From contig NC_013729.1 of NCBI RefSeq assembly GCF_000024345.1, positions 1,798,001 to 1,862,000 of the forward strand: 64,000 bases of DNA. The letters are read 5' to 3'. Positions 43,678-52,950 of this stretch are shown here, in pieces (position 1 is the stretch's first letter; each line of letters begins with the position of its first letter). The notes under the pieces were generated by a model. The model had not been told where the DNA came from. It saw nothing but the letters and a program-made list of their open reading frames with translations, and did not search any database. A program made the translations under genes and the position numbers. Source of the stretch: Kribbella flavida DSM 17836. GTDB taxonomy: Bacteria > Actinomycetota > Actinomycetes > Propionibacteriales > Kribbellaceae.

Positions 43678-44595
43678 ATGGCGATCGATGGGCCGCAGTT
43701 GCCGGTCGGGACTCAGGTCGTACTGCGTGCTGCCCGGCCGGACGACGCCGGCGGTACGGCGCAGCGGGGTGCGACCGGGCGGATCGATGGCGCCACGGCC
43801 GACGGGCGGTACGAGGTGCGGCTCGCCGACGGGCGGAGTACGACGGCCAGGCGGGACCAGTTGAGTCTGCGGACGGCGTACCAGGACGAGGCGATCGGGG
43901 TGGAGGCGCCGGACGGGGACCGCCTCGTGCGGGAGCGGACGATCTACGCCGCAGTGGTCGGGTCGCGCGCCTTCGGGCTGGACACCGACACGTCGGACAC
44001 CGACACCCGCGGCGTGTACGTCGCGCCGACGGAGGCGTTCTGGTCACTGGCCAAGCCGCCGACGCACGTCGAGGGGCCGGAGCCGGAATGGTTCTCCCGG
44101 GAGGTCGAGCGGTTCTGCGAGTTGGCCCTCAAGGCGAATCCGAACCTGCTCGAGGTGCTGCACTCGCCGCTGGTGGTGACGCGGACGCCGCTCGGCGACG
44201 AACTGCTGGAGCTGCGGCCGGCCTTCCTGTCCCAGCTCGCCTACCAGACGTACTCCGGCTACGTGCTGAGCCAGTTCAAGAAGCTGGAAGCGGACTTCCG
44301 GCGTGACGGTGCGCCGAAGTGGAAGCACGTCATGCACCTGATTCGTCTGCTGCTCTCGGCCCGCACGCTGCTGGCCGAAGGTGTGCTCGTGGTCGACGTC
44401 GGTCCGCACCGCGACCGCTTGCTCGCGGTCAAGGCGGGCGCGCTGCCGTGGGACGAGGTCGAACGCTGGCGTCTCGACCTCCACGAGCAACTCGACGACG
44501 CGCTGCGGACGTCGGTTCTGCCTCCTACGCCGGAGGTCGGCAAGGTCGATGCCTGGCTCGGATCGGTTCGGCGAAGGAGCATCGCCGAGGCGTGA
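43678..44595 (+). CDS. COG3541-type nucleotidyltransferase with an extra N-terminal domain
   Basis: The 305-residue protein has the pol-beta nucleotidyltransferase signature (VVGSRAFGLDTDTSDTDTRGVYVAP, about 84-108) followed by helical regions (EVERFCELALKANPNLLEVL; MHLIRLLLSARTLLAEG). Residues 1-60 form a separate KOW/SH3-like region (VGTQVVLRAARPDDAGGTAQRGATGRIDG and onward). Substrates of COG3541 are unknown; phage homologues modify RNA or DNA ends. The ATG at 43678 has GGGGGA upstream. It is divergent from the ArsR operon across its palindrome. Confidence 0.85.
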   Translation: MAIDGPQLPVGTQVVLRAARPDDAGGTAQRGATGRIDGATADGRYEVRLADGRSTTARRDQLSLRTAYQDEAIGVEAPDGDRLVRERTIYAAVVGSRAFGLDTDTSDTDTRGVYVAPTEAFWSLAKPPTHVEGPEPEWFSREVERFCELALKANPNLLEVLHSPLVVTRTPLGDELLELRPAFLSQLAYQTYSGYVLSQFKKLEADFRRDGAPKWKHVMHLIRLLLSARTLLAEGVLVVDVGPHRDRLLAVKAGALPWDEVERWRLDLHEQLDDALRTSVLPPTPEVGKVDAWLGSVRRRSIAEA

Positions 44596-44856
44596 CCCGG
44601 TCCGGATGCCGAACGCCCGGACCAGGATGTTGTGAAGTTGTGAGCAGCGCCCGACCGGGTGCAGGCGAACACTGCCGGTGCGGTCGAGTCGATCCGGCGA
44701 ATGCGCTCAAGGCCCTGCTGAACAAGGCGAATCCGCATGCCGACCCGGCTGCCGGACATCAGCTGACCGCCGTCGGCGGTCGGCAGTTCCTTCGTTGTAA
44801 AGGTCTGGGCGCGCACGGGACAGCAGCCCAGTGTACTTACTTAATTACGTGAAGCA
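44596..44856. other. Intergenic stretch without a supported gene
   Basis: One plus-strand frame crosses the stretch, but it continues out of the preceding gene in another frame and carries no motif. I see only the promoter elements at its right end. Confidence 0.55.
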
Positions 44857-44886
44857 TTGACATCCGGTGTGTCAAGGGAAATAGTT
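44857..44886 (+). promoter_or_regulatory. Putative promoter/operator of the alpha-galactosidase operon
   Basis: TTGACA (44857-44862) and ATAGTT (44881-44886) are 18 bases apart and about 40 bases ahead of the start. TTGACA also pairs with TGTCAA at 44870-44875 as a 6-7-6 inverted repeat, a possible operator. Confidence 0.45.
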
Positions 44887-44924
44887 CCGTCCTGAAATCA
44901 ATCAGAAAGCAGAGTGAACCAACA

Positions 44925-47051
44925 GTGTCGAACATCAACGTGCTGCAGCTCCGCTCCGCGGGCGTCAGTCTCGTGCTGGACTGCTCCGGTCCGGCCCTAC
45001 CGTCGGTGCTGCACTGGGGCGCGGACCTGGGTGAGCTGAGCGACAGCGCGCTGGTGGAGTTCAGGCGCGGCGCCGGCGCGGTTCAGACCGGCAACGGCCT
45101 GAACGACGACCTCCCGGTCTCCGTCGTTCCGGAGTACTCCGCCGGCTGGTTCGGCCTGCCCGGGCTCACCGGGCACCGCGACGGCCGGGACTTCTCCGCC
45201 GCGTTCCGGCTGGAGAACGGCACCCGCGACGGCAACGTCGTCTCGGTCGCCGCCGTCGATCCGGTCGCGCAGCTGAAGCTCGCGCTGACCATCGAGCTGA
45301 CCGACTCCGGTCTGGTCAAGGCGAAGGCCGACCTGACGAACACCGGCGGTTCGGCGTACACGGTGGACGGGCTGGTGCTCGCGCTGCCGGTGCCGACCGA
45401 GGCGACCGAACTGCTCGACCTGACCGGCCGGCACATCGGCGAGCGGCACCCGCAGCGGCACGCGTTCACCCAAGGGGCGCACCTGCGCGACAACCGCCGC
45501 GGCCGCACCGGTGCCGATGCCACCCTGCTGCTGATCGCCGGCACCCGCGGCTTCGGCTTCGGCTTCGGCGAGGTGTGGGGCCTGCACACCGCCTGGAGCG
45601 GCAACCACCGCTCGTACGCCGAACGCGGCATGAGCGGGTACGCCGTGATCGGCGGCGGCGAGCTGCTGCTGCCCGGCGAGGGCCGGCTGGAACCGCAGGG
45701 CAGTTACAGCACGCCCTGGATCTACGGCTCGTACGGCGTCGGCCTCGACCAGCTGTCGGCCCGCTTCCACGAGTACCTGCGGGCCCGCCCGACGCACCCG
45801 TCGACGGACCGCCCGGTGGTGCTGAACACCTGGGAAGCCGTCTACTTCGACCTCGACCTGACCAAGCTCACGGCGCTCGCCGACGCGGCCGCCGAGGTCG
45901 GCGCCGAGCGGTTCGTGCTCGACGACGGCTGGTTCCGCGGCCGTCGCAACGACCGCGCCGGCCTGGGCGACTGGTACGTCGACGAGGGGATCTGGCCGAA
46001 GGGCCTGCACCCGCTGGTCGACCACGTCACCGGCCTCGGGCTGCAGTTCGGCCTCTGGGTGGAGCCCGAGATGGTCAACCCCGACTCCGACCTGGCTCGC
46101 GAGCACCCGGACTGGATCCTTGCCACCGGCAACCGGACGCCGCCGACCGCGCGGTACCAGCAGGGCCTCAACCTGGGCATCCCGGCGGCGTACGACTACA
46201 TTCTCGAGCGGCTCGACGCGCTGCTGAACGAGTACGACATCTCCTACCTCAAGTGGGACCACAACCGGGATTTCGTTGATGGTGGCAACCAGTTGACCGG
46301 CGCGGCGGGCATTCACGAGCAGACGCTCGCCGTCTACCGGCTGCTGGACGAGCTGAAGCGCCGGCACCCAGGGCTGGAGATCGAGTCCTGCTCGTCCGGC
46401 GGCGCCCGGGTCGACCTCGCGGTGCTGGAGCGGACCGACCGGGTCTGGGGCAGCGACAGCAACGACGCGCTGGAGCGGCAGAAGATCCAGCGCTACACCC
46501 AGCTGCTGCTGCCGCCGGAGCTGATCGGCTGCCACGTCGGTCCGCCCAGGGCGCACACCACCGGCCGGACCCAGACCTTGGCCTTTCGGGCGGCGACCGC
46601 GCTGTTCGGCCACTTCGGCATCGAGTGGGACATCAGCGCGGCGTCGGCCGAGGAGCGCGCGCAACTGGCAGGCTGGGTCGCGCTGCACAAGGAGCTTCGG
46701 CCGTTGCTGCACACCGGCCGGGTGGTCCGGGCCGACCGTGGGCCTGAGGACGTCCTGCTGCACGGCGTCGTCGCGCAGGACGGTTCCCGCGCGGTCTACA
46801 GCGCCGTCCAGCTGACCCAGTCGGTCACCTCCGACGTGGGCCGGGTCCGGCTGCCCGGCCTGGAACCGCAGCGGACGTACCGCGTCAGCAAGATGGCCAC
46901 GCCCGGCCCCGAGCCGCGGCACCCCGCGACCTGGTGGGTCGACGGTGGCCAGGTGGAACTGAACGGCGCCGCTCTCGCCGCCGTCGGGATCCAGGTCCCG
47001 GCCCAGTGGCCCGAGAGCGCGATCCTGCTGGACGTCCGAGCCATCGACTGA
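44925..47051 (+). CDS. GH36 alpha-galactosidase
   Basis: The 708-residue cytosolic enzyme has an N-terminal beta-supersandwich domain, a (beta/alpha)8 catalytic barrel with the nucleophile Asp in YLKWDHNRDF (about 444), the acid/base Asp in RVWGSDSNDA (about 508), RFVLDDGWFRGR and LWVEPEMVNPDSD, and a C-terminal beta domain. It hydrolyses alpha-galactosides such as melibiose or raffinose after uptake. The GTG at 44925 is used. Three importer genes follow in the same operon. Confidence 0.93.
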   Translation: MSNINVLQLRSAGVSLVLDCSGPALPSVLHWGADLGELSDSALVEFRRGAGAVQTGNGLNDDLPVSVVPEYSAGWFGLPGLTGHRDGRDFSAAFRLENGTRDGNVVSVAAVDPVAQLKLALTIELTDSGLVKAKADLTNTGGSAYTVDGLVLALPVPTEATELLDLTGRHIGERHPQRHAFTQGAHLRDNRRGRTGADATLLLIAGTRGFGFGFGEVWGLHTAWSGNHRSYAERGMSGYAVIGGGELLLPGEGRLEPQGSYSTPWIYGSYGVGLDQLSARFHEYLRARPTHPSTDRPVVLNTWEAVYFDLDLTKLTALADAAAEVGAERFVLDDGWFRGRRNDRAGLGDWYVDEGIWPKGLHPLVDHVTGLGLQFGLWVEPEMVNPDSDLAREHPDWILATGNRTPPTARYQQGLNLGIPAAYDYILERLDALLNEYDISYLKWDHNRDFVDGGNQLTGAAGIHEQTLAVYRLLDELKRRHPGLEIESCSSGGARVDLAVLERTDRVWGSDSNDALERQKIQRYTQLLLPPELIGCHVGPPRAHTTGRTQTLAFRAATALFGHFGIEWDISAASAEERAQLAGWVALHKELRPLLHTGRVVRADRGPEDVLLHGVVAQDGSRAVYSAVQLTQSVTSDVGRVRLPGLEPQRTYRVSKMATPGPEPRHPATWWVDGGQVELNGAALAAVGIQVPAQWPESAILLDVRAID

Positions 47052-47065
47052 GGAGGAGATCGGCT

Positions 47066-47998
47066 GTGACCGTGACGACGAGTTCCCCGGCGAGTGCTGC
47101 CACCAGCACTCCGGCGCGGCGACAACGACAAAAGCTCGGGGACCTGAAGGTCGCGATGATCTTCCTGGCCCCGGCCACCCTCGGCTTCGTGGTGTTCTAC
47201 ATCTGGCCCACCCTGCGCGGCGCGTACCTGAGCTTCACCGAGTACAGCCTGCTGCAGCCGCCCGAGTTCAACGGGCTGCAGAACTACGAGCGGATGGTGC
47301 AGGACAGCTTCTTCTGGAACGCCCTCGTCGTCACGGTCGAGTACGTCGTGATCAACATCGGCCTGCAGACCGTGCTGGCCGTGTTCATCGCGATGCTGAT
47401 GTACCGGCTGACCAAGTCGATCACGGTCCGGGCGGTCATCCTGCTGCCTTACCTGATCGCGAACGTCGTGGTCGCGCTGGTCTGGTACTGGATGCTCGAC
47501 TTCCAGGTCGGCATCGTGAACCAGGCGCTGACCTGGGTCGGCATCGACCCGATCGCCTTCTTCGGGGAGTCGCACTGGGCGATCCCGACGGTGGCCGGGA
47601 TCAACATCTGGCGGCACATGGGCTACACGGCGCTGCTGGTGTTCGCCGGCCTGCAGATGATCCCGTCGTACGTGTACGAGGCGGCCGAGGTGGACGGGTC
47701 CTCGGAGTGGCAGACGTTCTGGCGGATCACGCTGCCGCTGCTGCGGCCGGTCCTGGTGATGGTCCTGGTGGTCACCATGATCGGCTCCTTCCAGGTCTTC
47801 GACACGATCGCGGTGACCACCCAGGGCGGGCCGATCAACGCCACCCGGGTGATCTACTTCTACATCTACGAACGGGCCTTCACCCGGTTCGACTTCGGCT
47901 ACGCCTCGGCGATGGCGATGGTGCTGTTCGCCATTCTCGCGGTGGTCTCGCTGCTGCAGCTGCGGCTGCTCCGGGCCAAGGAGAGTGACCTGGCATGA
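47066..47998 (+). CDS. CUT1 sugar ABC permease, MalF type (alpha-galactoside operon)
   Basis: The 310-residue protein has six helices and the EAA loop (PSYVYEAAEVDGSSEWQTFWRITLPLLRPVLVM). AGGAGGAG precedes the GTG start at 47066, 14 bases after the galactosidase stop. Substrate is inferred from the adjacent enzyme. Confidence 0.92.
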   Translation: MTVTTSSPASAATSTPARRQRQKLGDLKVAMIFLAPATLGFVVFYIWPTLRGAYLSFTEYSLLQPPEFNGLQNYERMVQDSFFWNALVVTVEYVVINIGLQTVLAVFIAMLMYRLTKSITVRAVILLPYLIANVVVALVWYWMLDFQVGIVNQALTWVGIDPIAFFGESHWAIPTVAGINIWRHMGYTALLVFAGLQMIPSYVYEAAEVDGSSEWQTFWRITLPLLRPVLVMVLVVTMIGSFQVFDTIAVTTQGGPINATRVIYFYIYERAFTRFDFGYASAMAMVLFAILAVVSLLQLRLLRAKESDLA

Positions 47999-48876
47999 GG
48001 AAAGCACTCACTCCGAGCCGCGCGGTGGCGTGGGCCTGCCTGATCGTGCTGATGCTGCTGACCCTGTTCCCGTTCTACTGGATGCTCCGGACGGCGTTCT
48101 CCGACAACACCCAGCTGGCCGGCCACCCGAGTTCGCTGCTGCCGGTGGAGACCACCCTCGGCGCCTTCAAGCGGGTACTCGGGCTGGCGACGGTCGAGGA
48201 GGCGCAGGCCCAGGGCGGCTCCGGGGCCTCGGTCAACTTCTGGCTCTACCTGCGCAACTCGCTGGTGGTGTCCACCGTGACGACGGTCTGCCAGGTGTTC
48301 TTCAGCGCGATGGCGGCGTACGCGTTCGCCCGGCTGCGCTGGCCCGGCCGGGACAAGGTGTTCGCGCTGTTCCTGGCCGCGCTGATGGTGCCGCCGATCT
48401 TCACCACGCTGCCGAACTTCGTGCTGATCAAGAACCTCGGCCTGCTGAACAGCTTCGCCGGCATCATCCTGCCGGGCGCGCTGATGACGCCGTTCGCGAT
48501 CTTCTTCCTGCGCCAGTTCTTCCTCGGCATCAACCGGGAGCTGGAGGAGGCGGCGATGATCGACGGCGCCGGGCACCGCAAGATCTTCTTCGGCATCATC
48601 ATCCCGATGAGCGCGGCACCGATCGCGACGCTGGCGATCCTGACCTACATCAACTCCTGGAACGACTACTTCTGGCCGCTGCTGGTCGGGCAGCAGGAGA
48701 ACGTCCGGGTGCTCACCGTCGCGCTCGGCGTGTTCCGGTCGCAGACGCCGCAGGGCGGGCCGGACTGGGCCGGGCTGATGGCGGCCACGCTGGTCGCGGC
48801 GCTGCCGATGATCATCCTGTTCCTGGCGTTCGCCAAGCGGATCACCAACTCCATCGGTTTCTCCGGGATCAAGTGA
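47995..48876 (+). CDS. CUT1 sugar ABC permease, MalG type (alpha-galactoside operon)
   Basis: The 293-residue protein has six helices, the FLRQFFLGINRELEEAAMIDGAGHRKIFFGIIIPMS coupling loop and the NSWNDYFWPLLV motif. Its ATG overlaps the stop of the MalF-type gene (ATGA). As in the other importer, no ATPase is encoded. Confidence 0.92.
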   Translation: MRKALTPSRAVAWACLIVLMLLTLFPFYWMLRTAFSDNTQLAGHPSSLLPVETTLGAFKRVLGLATVEEAQAQGGSGASVNFWLYLRNSLVVSTVTTVCQVFFSAMAAYAFARLRWPGRDKVFALFLAALMVPPIFTTLPNFVLIKNLGLLNSFAGIILPGALMTPFAIFFLRQFFLGINRELEEAAMIDGAGHRKIFFGIIIPMSAAPIATLAILTYINSWNDYFWPLLVGQQENVRVLTVALGVFRSQTPQGGPDWAGLMAATLVAALPMIILFLAFAKRITNSIGFSGIK

Positions 48877-48884
48877 GGGTCGAG

Positions 48885-50240
48885 ATGAACGTTTCACGAC
48901 GCACGTTGCTCAAGGGGACGCTGGCCGGCCTGGCCGCCTCGGCCGTGGCCGGCTGCAACAACGGAGCCGCCTCGCGGGGCGAGGGTGAGGTCATCTACTG
49001 GCTGTGGGACTCCGCCCAGCTGCCGATGTACGCCGAGTGCGCGAAGGTGTTCCAGCAGCAGAACCCGCAGTACAGCGTGAAGATCGAGCAGTACGGCTGG
49101 AACGACTACTGGAACAAGCTGGTCACCGGCTTCATCTCCGGGACCGCGCCGGACGTGTTCACCGCGCACTCGGCGAAGTACCCGCTGTTCGCGGACAAGG
49201 GCCAGGTGCTCGCGCTGGACGACTTCGTGGCCCGCGACAACGTCGACCTGTCGATCTACCAGCCCGGCCTGGCCGACCGCTGGATCGGTGCCGACGGCAA
49301 GCGGTACGGGCTGCCGAAGGACTTCGACACCGAGGTGTACTTCTACAACAGCGCGCTCACCGACGCGGCCGGGATCAGCACCGAGCAGCTCAACGCGATG
49401 ACCTGGAACCCCAAGGACGGCGGCACGTTCGAGCAGATCGTCGCCCGGCTGACCGTCGACGCGAAGGGCCGGCGCGGCGACCAGCCCGGCTTCGACAAGA
49501 ACAACGTCAAGGTCTACGGGCTCGGCTACGGCGACGCCGGCGGCGCGGACGGCCAGACCAGCTGGAGCTGGTACGCCGCGATCAACGGCTGGAAGTACTC
49601 CGAGGGTGAGCCGTGGGGCACCAAGTTCTTCTACGACGACCCGAAGTTCATCGAGACGATCAGCTGGTGGCGCGGCCTGATCAGCAAGGGCTACATGCCG
49701 ACGTACGCGCAGGCCAAGTCCGGCGTCGACGTGACGACCTCGTTCGGCGCGGGCAAGTACGCGATCACGGCGAACGGCTCCTGGATGCTGGCGACGTACG
49801 CCGGTCTGAAGCAGGTGAAGACCAAGCTGGCCCGGCTGCCGCAGGGACCGGTCGGCAAGCGGATGTCGATGATGAACGGTTTGGCGGACACCATCTGGGC
49901 CGACACCACCCGCCGGGACGCGGCCTGGGCCTGGGTGAAGTTCCTCGGCTCGAAGACCGCCCAGGACATCGTCGCCAAGGCCGGCGTGGTGTTCCCGGCG
50001 GTGACGGCGTCGATGCCGGCCGCGAAGGCCGCGTTCGAGGCCGACGGGTGGGACATCACGCCGTTCCTGGAGCCGGTCGAGTCCGGCGACGTGTTCCCCT
50101 TCCCGGCGAACCCGAACGCGGCCGACGTCACCGCGGTGATGGTGCCGGCGATGGACTCGGTGATGTCGTTCGAGAAGGAGCCGTCGTCGCTGGCCGAGGC
50201 CAACGACGACGTCAACCAGATCCTCGCGGCGGCGTCCTAG
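48885..50240 (+). CDS. Sugar-binding lipoprotein (alpha-galactoside operon)
   Basis: The 451-residue protein has a twin-arginine lipoprotein leader (MNVSRRTLLKGTLAGLAASAVAGCNNG) and an extracellular solute-binding fold (VIYWLWDSAQLPMYAECAKVFQQQNPQYSVKIEQYGWNDYWNKLVTGFISGTAPDVFTAHSAKYPLFADKG). It is the last gene of the operon, nine bases after the permease, rather than the usual first. Confidence 0.92.
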   Translation: MNVSRRTLLKGTLAGLAASAVAGCNNGAASRGEGEVIYWLWDSAQLPMYAECAKVFQQQNPQYSVKIEQYGWNDYWNKLVTGFISGTAPDVFTAHSAKYPLFADKGQVLALDDFVARDNVDLSIYQPGLADRWIGADGKRYGLPKDFDTEVYFYNSALTDAAGISTEQLNAMTWNPKDGGTFEQIVARLTVDAKGRRGDQPGFDKNNVKVYGLGYGDAGGADGQTSWSWYAAINGWKYSEGEPWGTKFFYDDPKFIETISWWRGLISKGYMPTYAQAKSGVDVTTSFGAGKYAITANGSWMLATYAGLKQVKTKLARLPQGPVGKRMSMMNGLADTIWADTTRRDAAWAWVKFLGSKTAQDIVAKAGVVFPAVTASMPAAKAAFEADGWDITPFLEPVESGDVFPFPANPNAADVTAVMVPAMDSVMSFEKEPSSLAEANDDVNQILAAAS

Positions 50241-51016
50241 CTGCTCGCGCTGCTGTAGCGGCGGCTCGCCAGCTGCCAGTGCAGCACCGTGAGCAGCAGG
50301 CCCACCACCAGGGCCGGTAGGGCGAGCAGCAGGTGTGAGGTGGTGCCGGTCAGGGTCTGGACCGGCACCGCCGCGATCAGGCCGGCCGGCGCGACCGTCG
50401 ACAGCACGAGTCGCGCCGGACCGGAGAAGTAGCTGATCGGGTACTTGCCCGCCTCACGTAGCTGGAGCGCGATCTCGTTCACCGGCTCGGCGCTGTCGAA
50501 CCAGAACGCCAGGTAGACCAGGTTCGCCCACAGCAGGCTGAAGCCGACGAAGCCGATCGCTGCCCAGGCCAGCGCACGCAGTACGAGGTCTGGGGCGGGC
50601 TGCAGGCCGGCGGTGTGCAGACCGGCCAGGACCAGGGCGAAGCCGGACGCGACGCGGCCCAGCTCGGCCGGCTCCATCCAGCGGAGCGCGGTGAACAACT
50701 GCGCGTTCACCGGCCGGACCAGGATCAGGTCGAGATCGCCCTGCCGGACGTAGCCGTCGATCTTGGCCAGGTTCGGGGTGACGAAACAGTCCATCAGGCC
50801 GGTGGAGATGCCGTAGATCCCGACGACCACGACGGCCAGCGAACCGGTCCACGCGGTGCCGCCCGCGCCGGTGAGGATCAGCACCGGAACGATGCCGAGG
50901 GCCAGGTCGCCGATCGACGAGAGCGCGTTGATCAGGGTCTGGCTGCGGAACTGCAGGTCCCGGCGAACGGCCTGCCGGAAGCAGCCCCAGAGCAGCCGCG
51001 GCCAACGGCCCCTCAT
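50237..51016 (-). CDS. ABC-2-type permease, second subunit
   Basis: The 259-residue protein has six helices and the ABC-2 (DUF990-like) pattern: FRQAVRRDLQFRSQTLINALSSIGDLALGIVPVLILTGAG, then DGYVRQGDLDLILVRPVNAQLFTALRW and a C-terminal pair of helices. Its ATG overlaps the stop of the other permease gene. The three-gene unit (ATPase and two permeases) is a widespread actinobacterial exporter of unknown substrate. Confidence 0.85.
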   Translation of the reverse strand: MRGRWPRLLWGCFRQAVRRDLQFRSQTLINALSSIGDLALGIVPVLILTGAGGTAWTGSLAVVVVGIYGISTGLMDCFVTPNLAKIDGYVRQGDLDLILVRPVNAQLFTALRWMEPAELGRVASGFALVLAGLHTAGLQPAPDLVLRALAWAAIGFVGFSLLWANLVYLAFWFDSAEPVNEIALQLREAGKYPISYFSGPARLVLSTVAPAGLIAAVPVQTLTGTTSHLLLALPALVVGLLLTVLHWQLASRRYSSASS

Positions 51017-51810
51017 GCGCCCGCGCCCTGGTAGTTGCGCAGTCCGAGGCGCCAGACGACCACCGCGCCGCCGACCAGTACGACGAACCAGCCGGCCTGC
51101 AGCAGGAAGCCCGTCGCTTCCGCCGTACCGAGCAGAACCTCCAGCGGGAACGACACCAGGAAGCGGAACGGCTGCGCCGCCAGGAACGGCTGGAGCGCAG
51201 CCGGGAAGAGCGCGAGCGGGATCAGCGCGCCCGAGAGCAGCCGCGCCAGCAGGAACCGCAGCCGGTTGATCGCGGCGATGTCCTCCAGCCAGAACGCCAG
51301 CGAGCCGACCACGACGTCGAAGGCGAACGTCATCGTCGCCGCCAGCACCAGCGCGACCGTGAACAGGATCCAGCGCGACCAGCTGCCCGGCAGGCTCAGA
51401 TCGTCGCGGAAGACCAGACCGAGCACGACGACCGGCGGCAGCAGCAATCCGAGCTTCAGGAACTTCTCGGCCGCGTTGTTGGCGAGGCTCGCCAGATGGG
51501 TCGAGCACGGCCGGACGAGCCAGCGGTTGAGCCCGCCGAGCCGGATGCCCGCGGCGAGGAAGCCCGACGTCCAGCTCGAGGTCAGCATGTTCACGACACT
51601 GACCAGGACCAGGTAGCTGGTCAGGTACGTCGAAGAGACCGGCGGCGTCGCTCCCTGGTCGATCGCGCCGTGCCAGACCAGCAGCGAGACGCACGGCGGG
51701 ATGACGTTCCCGATCTGCATCAGCGCCAGCCACCAGCGGTAGTGCAGCATGATCCGGACCTCGTGCACGGTCAGGACCCGGAGCAGCCGGACCGTGCGCC
51801 GAGCGCTCAC
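51013..51810 (-). CDS. ABC-2-type permease, first subunit
   Basis: The 265-residue protein has six helices (RWWLALMQIGNVIPPCVSLLVWHG; WILFTVALVLAATMTFAFDVVVGSLAFW; LLARLLSGALIPLALFPAALQPFL) and the RLGGLNRWLVRPCSTHLASLANNAAEKFLKL loop. The GTG at 51810 overlaps the ATPase stop (GTGA). It pairs with the permease encoded behind it. Confidence 0.85.
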   Translation of the reverse strand: MSARRTVRLLRVLTVHEVRIMLHYRWWLALMQIGNVIPPCVSLLVWHGAIDQGATPPVSSTYLTSYLVLVSVVNMLTSSWTSGFLAAGIRLGGLNRWLVRPCSTHLASLANNAAEKFLKLGLLLPPVVVLGLVFRDDLSLPGSWSRWILFTVALVLAATMTFAFDVVVGSLAFWLEDIAAINRLRFLLARLLSGALIPLALFPAALQPFLAAQPFRFLVSFPLEVLLGTAEATGFLLQAGWFVVLVGGAVVVWRLGLRNYQGAGA

Positions 51811-52625
51811 GAGCGGCCCCGGAACATCGCGGCGAGCACCTGGTCGAGGTCCGCGTCGGCGTGCTGACCGCTGCGCGCGCGCAGCTCGGCGAGGTCGCCG
51901 TCGAACCCGATCACCCCGTGGTCGATCAGGGCGATCCGCCCGCACAGCGCGGCGACGTCGCTCATGTCGTGGCTGGTCAGCACGATCGTCGTTCCGTGGT
52001 CCCGGTTCAACTCCGCCAGGAAGTTGCGCAGGGCAAGCTTGGCGACGACGTCCAGGCCGACTGTCGGCTCGTCGGCGAACAGCAGGTCCGGGCCGTGCAG
52101 CAGCGCCAGCACCAGCTCGCACCGCATCCGCTGGCCGAGGGACAGCTTGCGGACCGGGACGTGCAGCAGGTCGGTGACGTCGAGGCGCTCGGACAGCTCG
52201 TCGACGGCGGCGTCGAAGCGCGGCTTGGTCAGGGCGTACATCTCCCGGTGGATCAGCAACGAGTCGTACGTCGAGACGTCCCACCACAGCATCGACTTCT
52301 GGCCGAAGACGACCGAGATCCGGCTGAGGAAGTCGAACGAGCGGCGCGCCGGCCGGTGACCGAGCACCTCCAGCTCGCCGCCGGTCGGGCGGAGCAGCCC
52401 GCAAAGCATCTTGATCGTGGTGGTCTTGCCGGCGCCGTTCGGGCCGAGCAGGCCGATGATCTGGCCCGGCGGCACGGTCAGGCTCAGGGCGTCGACCGCG
52501 ATCCGCTCGCGGCGCTGCGGGCGAAGCAGGCCGCGGACCGCTCCGGCCAGGCCGGGCGCCTGCTCGGAGTACCGGTAGGTCTTGGTGAGGTTCGTCGCGC
52601 GGATCACCGCGGTGGTTGCTGACAT
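51807..52625 (-). CDS. ABC transporter ATPase of the ABC-2 exporter
   Basis: The 272-residue ATPase has Walker A (GPNGAGKTTT), Q loop (VVFGQKSMLWW), signature LSLGQRMRCELVLALLH, Walker B (DLLFADEPTVGLD) and switch His (LTSHDMSDV). It resembles COG4586-type export ATPases. I use the ATG at 52625; a GTG at 52628 is one codon upstream. It leads the operon. Confidence 0.92.
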   Translation of the reverse strand: MSATTAVIRATNLTKTYRYSEQAPGLAGAVRGLLRPQRRERIAVDALSLTVPPGQIIGLLGPNGAGKTTTIKMLCGLLRPTGGELEVLGHRPARRSFDFLSRISVVFGQKSMLWWDVSTYDSLLIHREMYALTKPRFDAAVDELSERLDVTDLLHVPVRKLSLGQRMRCELVLALLHGPDLLFADEPTVGLDVVAKLALRNFLAELNRDHGTTIVLTSHDMSDVAALCGRIALIDHGVIGFDGDLAELRARSGQHADADLDQVLAAMFRGRS

Positions 52626-52950
52626 CACGCCTCCAGGGCCGGCCCACGCAGACTGGGGAGCCGGGTCGGTGGAGCAGCCGGAGTCTGCCGGCGATCCGTC
52701 CCACGGATGCGGCGGGACGACCGTCGGCGAGTTTAGTGCCCACCGGTGCCGGGCGCCTGGGGTTTTCGGGGCCGGCCCCGGGCCGGTCCCTGACGAGGAC
52801 TACGCCCGGGGGAGTACGCCGTCCTGCGCCGGGCGGGGCAGGGTGCTCCCTGCGGGGTAGCCGAGGTGTCGCCGCGGAGGCGACGCGGTGCAGGGGTCCG
52901 GAAGGACACGATCGGTGCAGTTGAACGACGGCGAGCACCGAGGAGGGGCC
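52626..52950. other. Divergent intergenic stretch, no gene seen
   Basis: The stretch between the ABC-2 ATPase and the DUF1707 gene contains several short G+C hairpins, such as GTCGCC-GCGGA-GGCGAC near 52869. Frames within it lack motifs. It must hold both promoters, but no clear -10/-35 pair is visible. Confidence 0.5.

Noticed and set aside
44319-44852. Long plus-strand frame running past the nucleotidyltransferase stop
   Set aside because: It is a shadow frame of the real gene, extended into the intergenic region without a start signal or motif.
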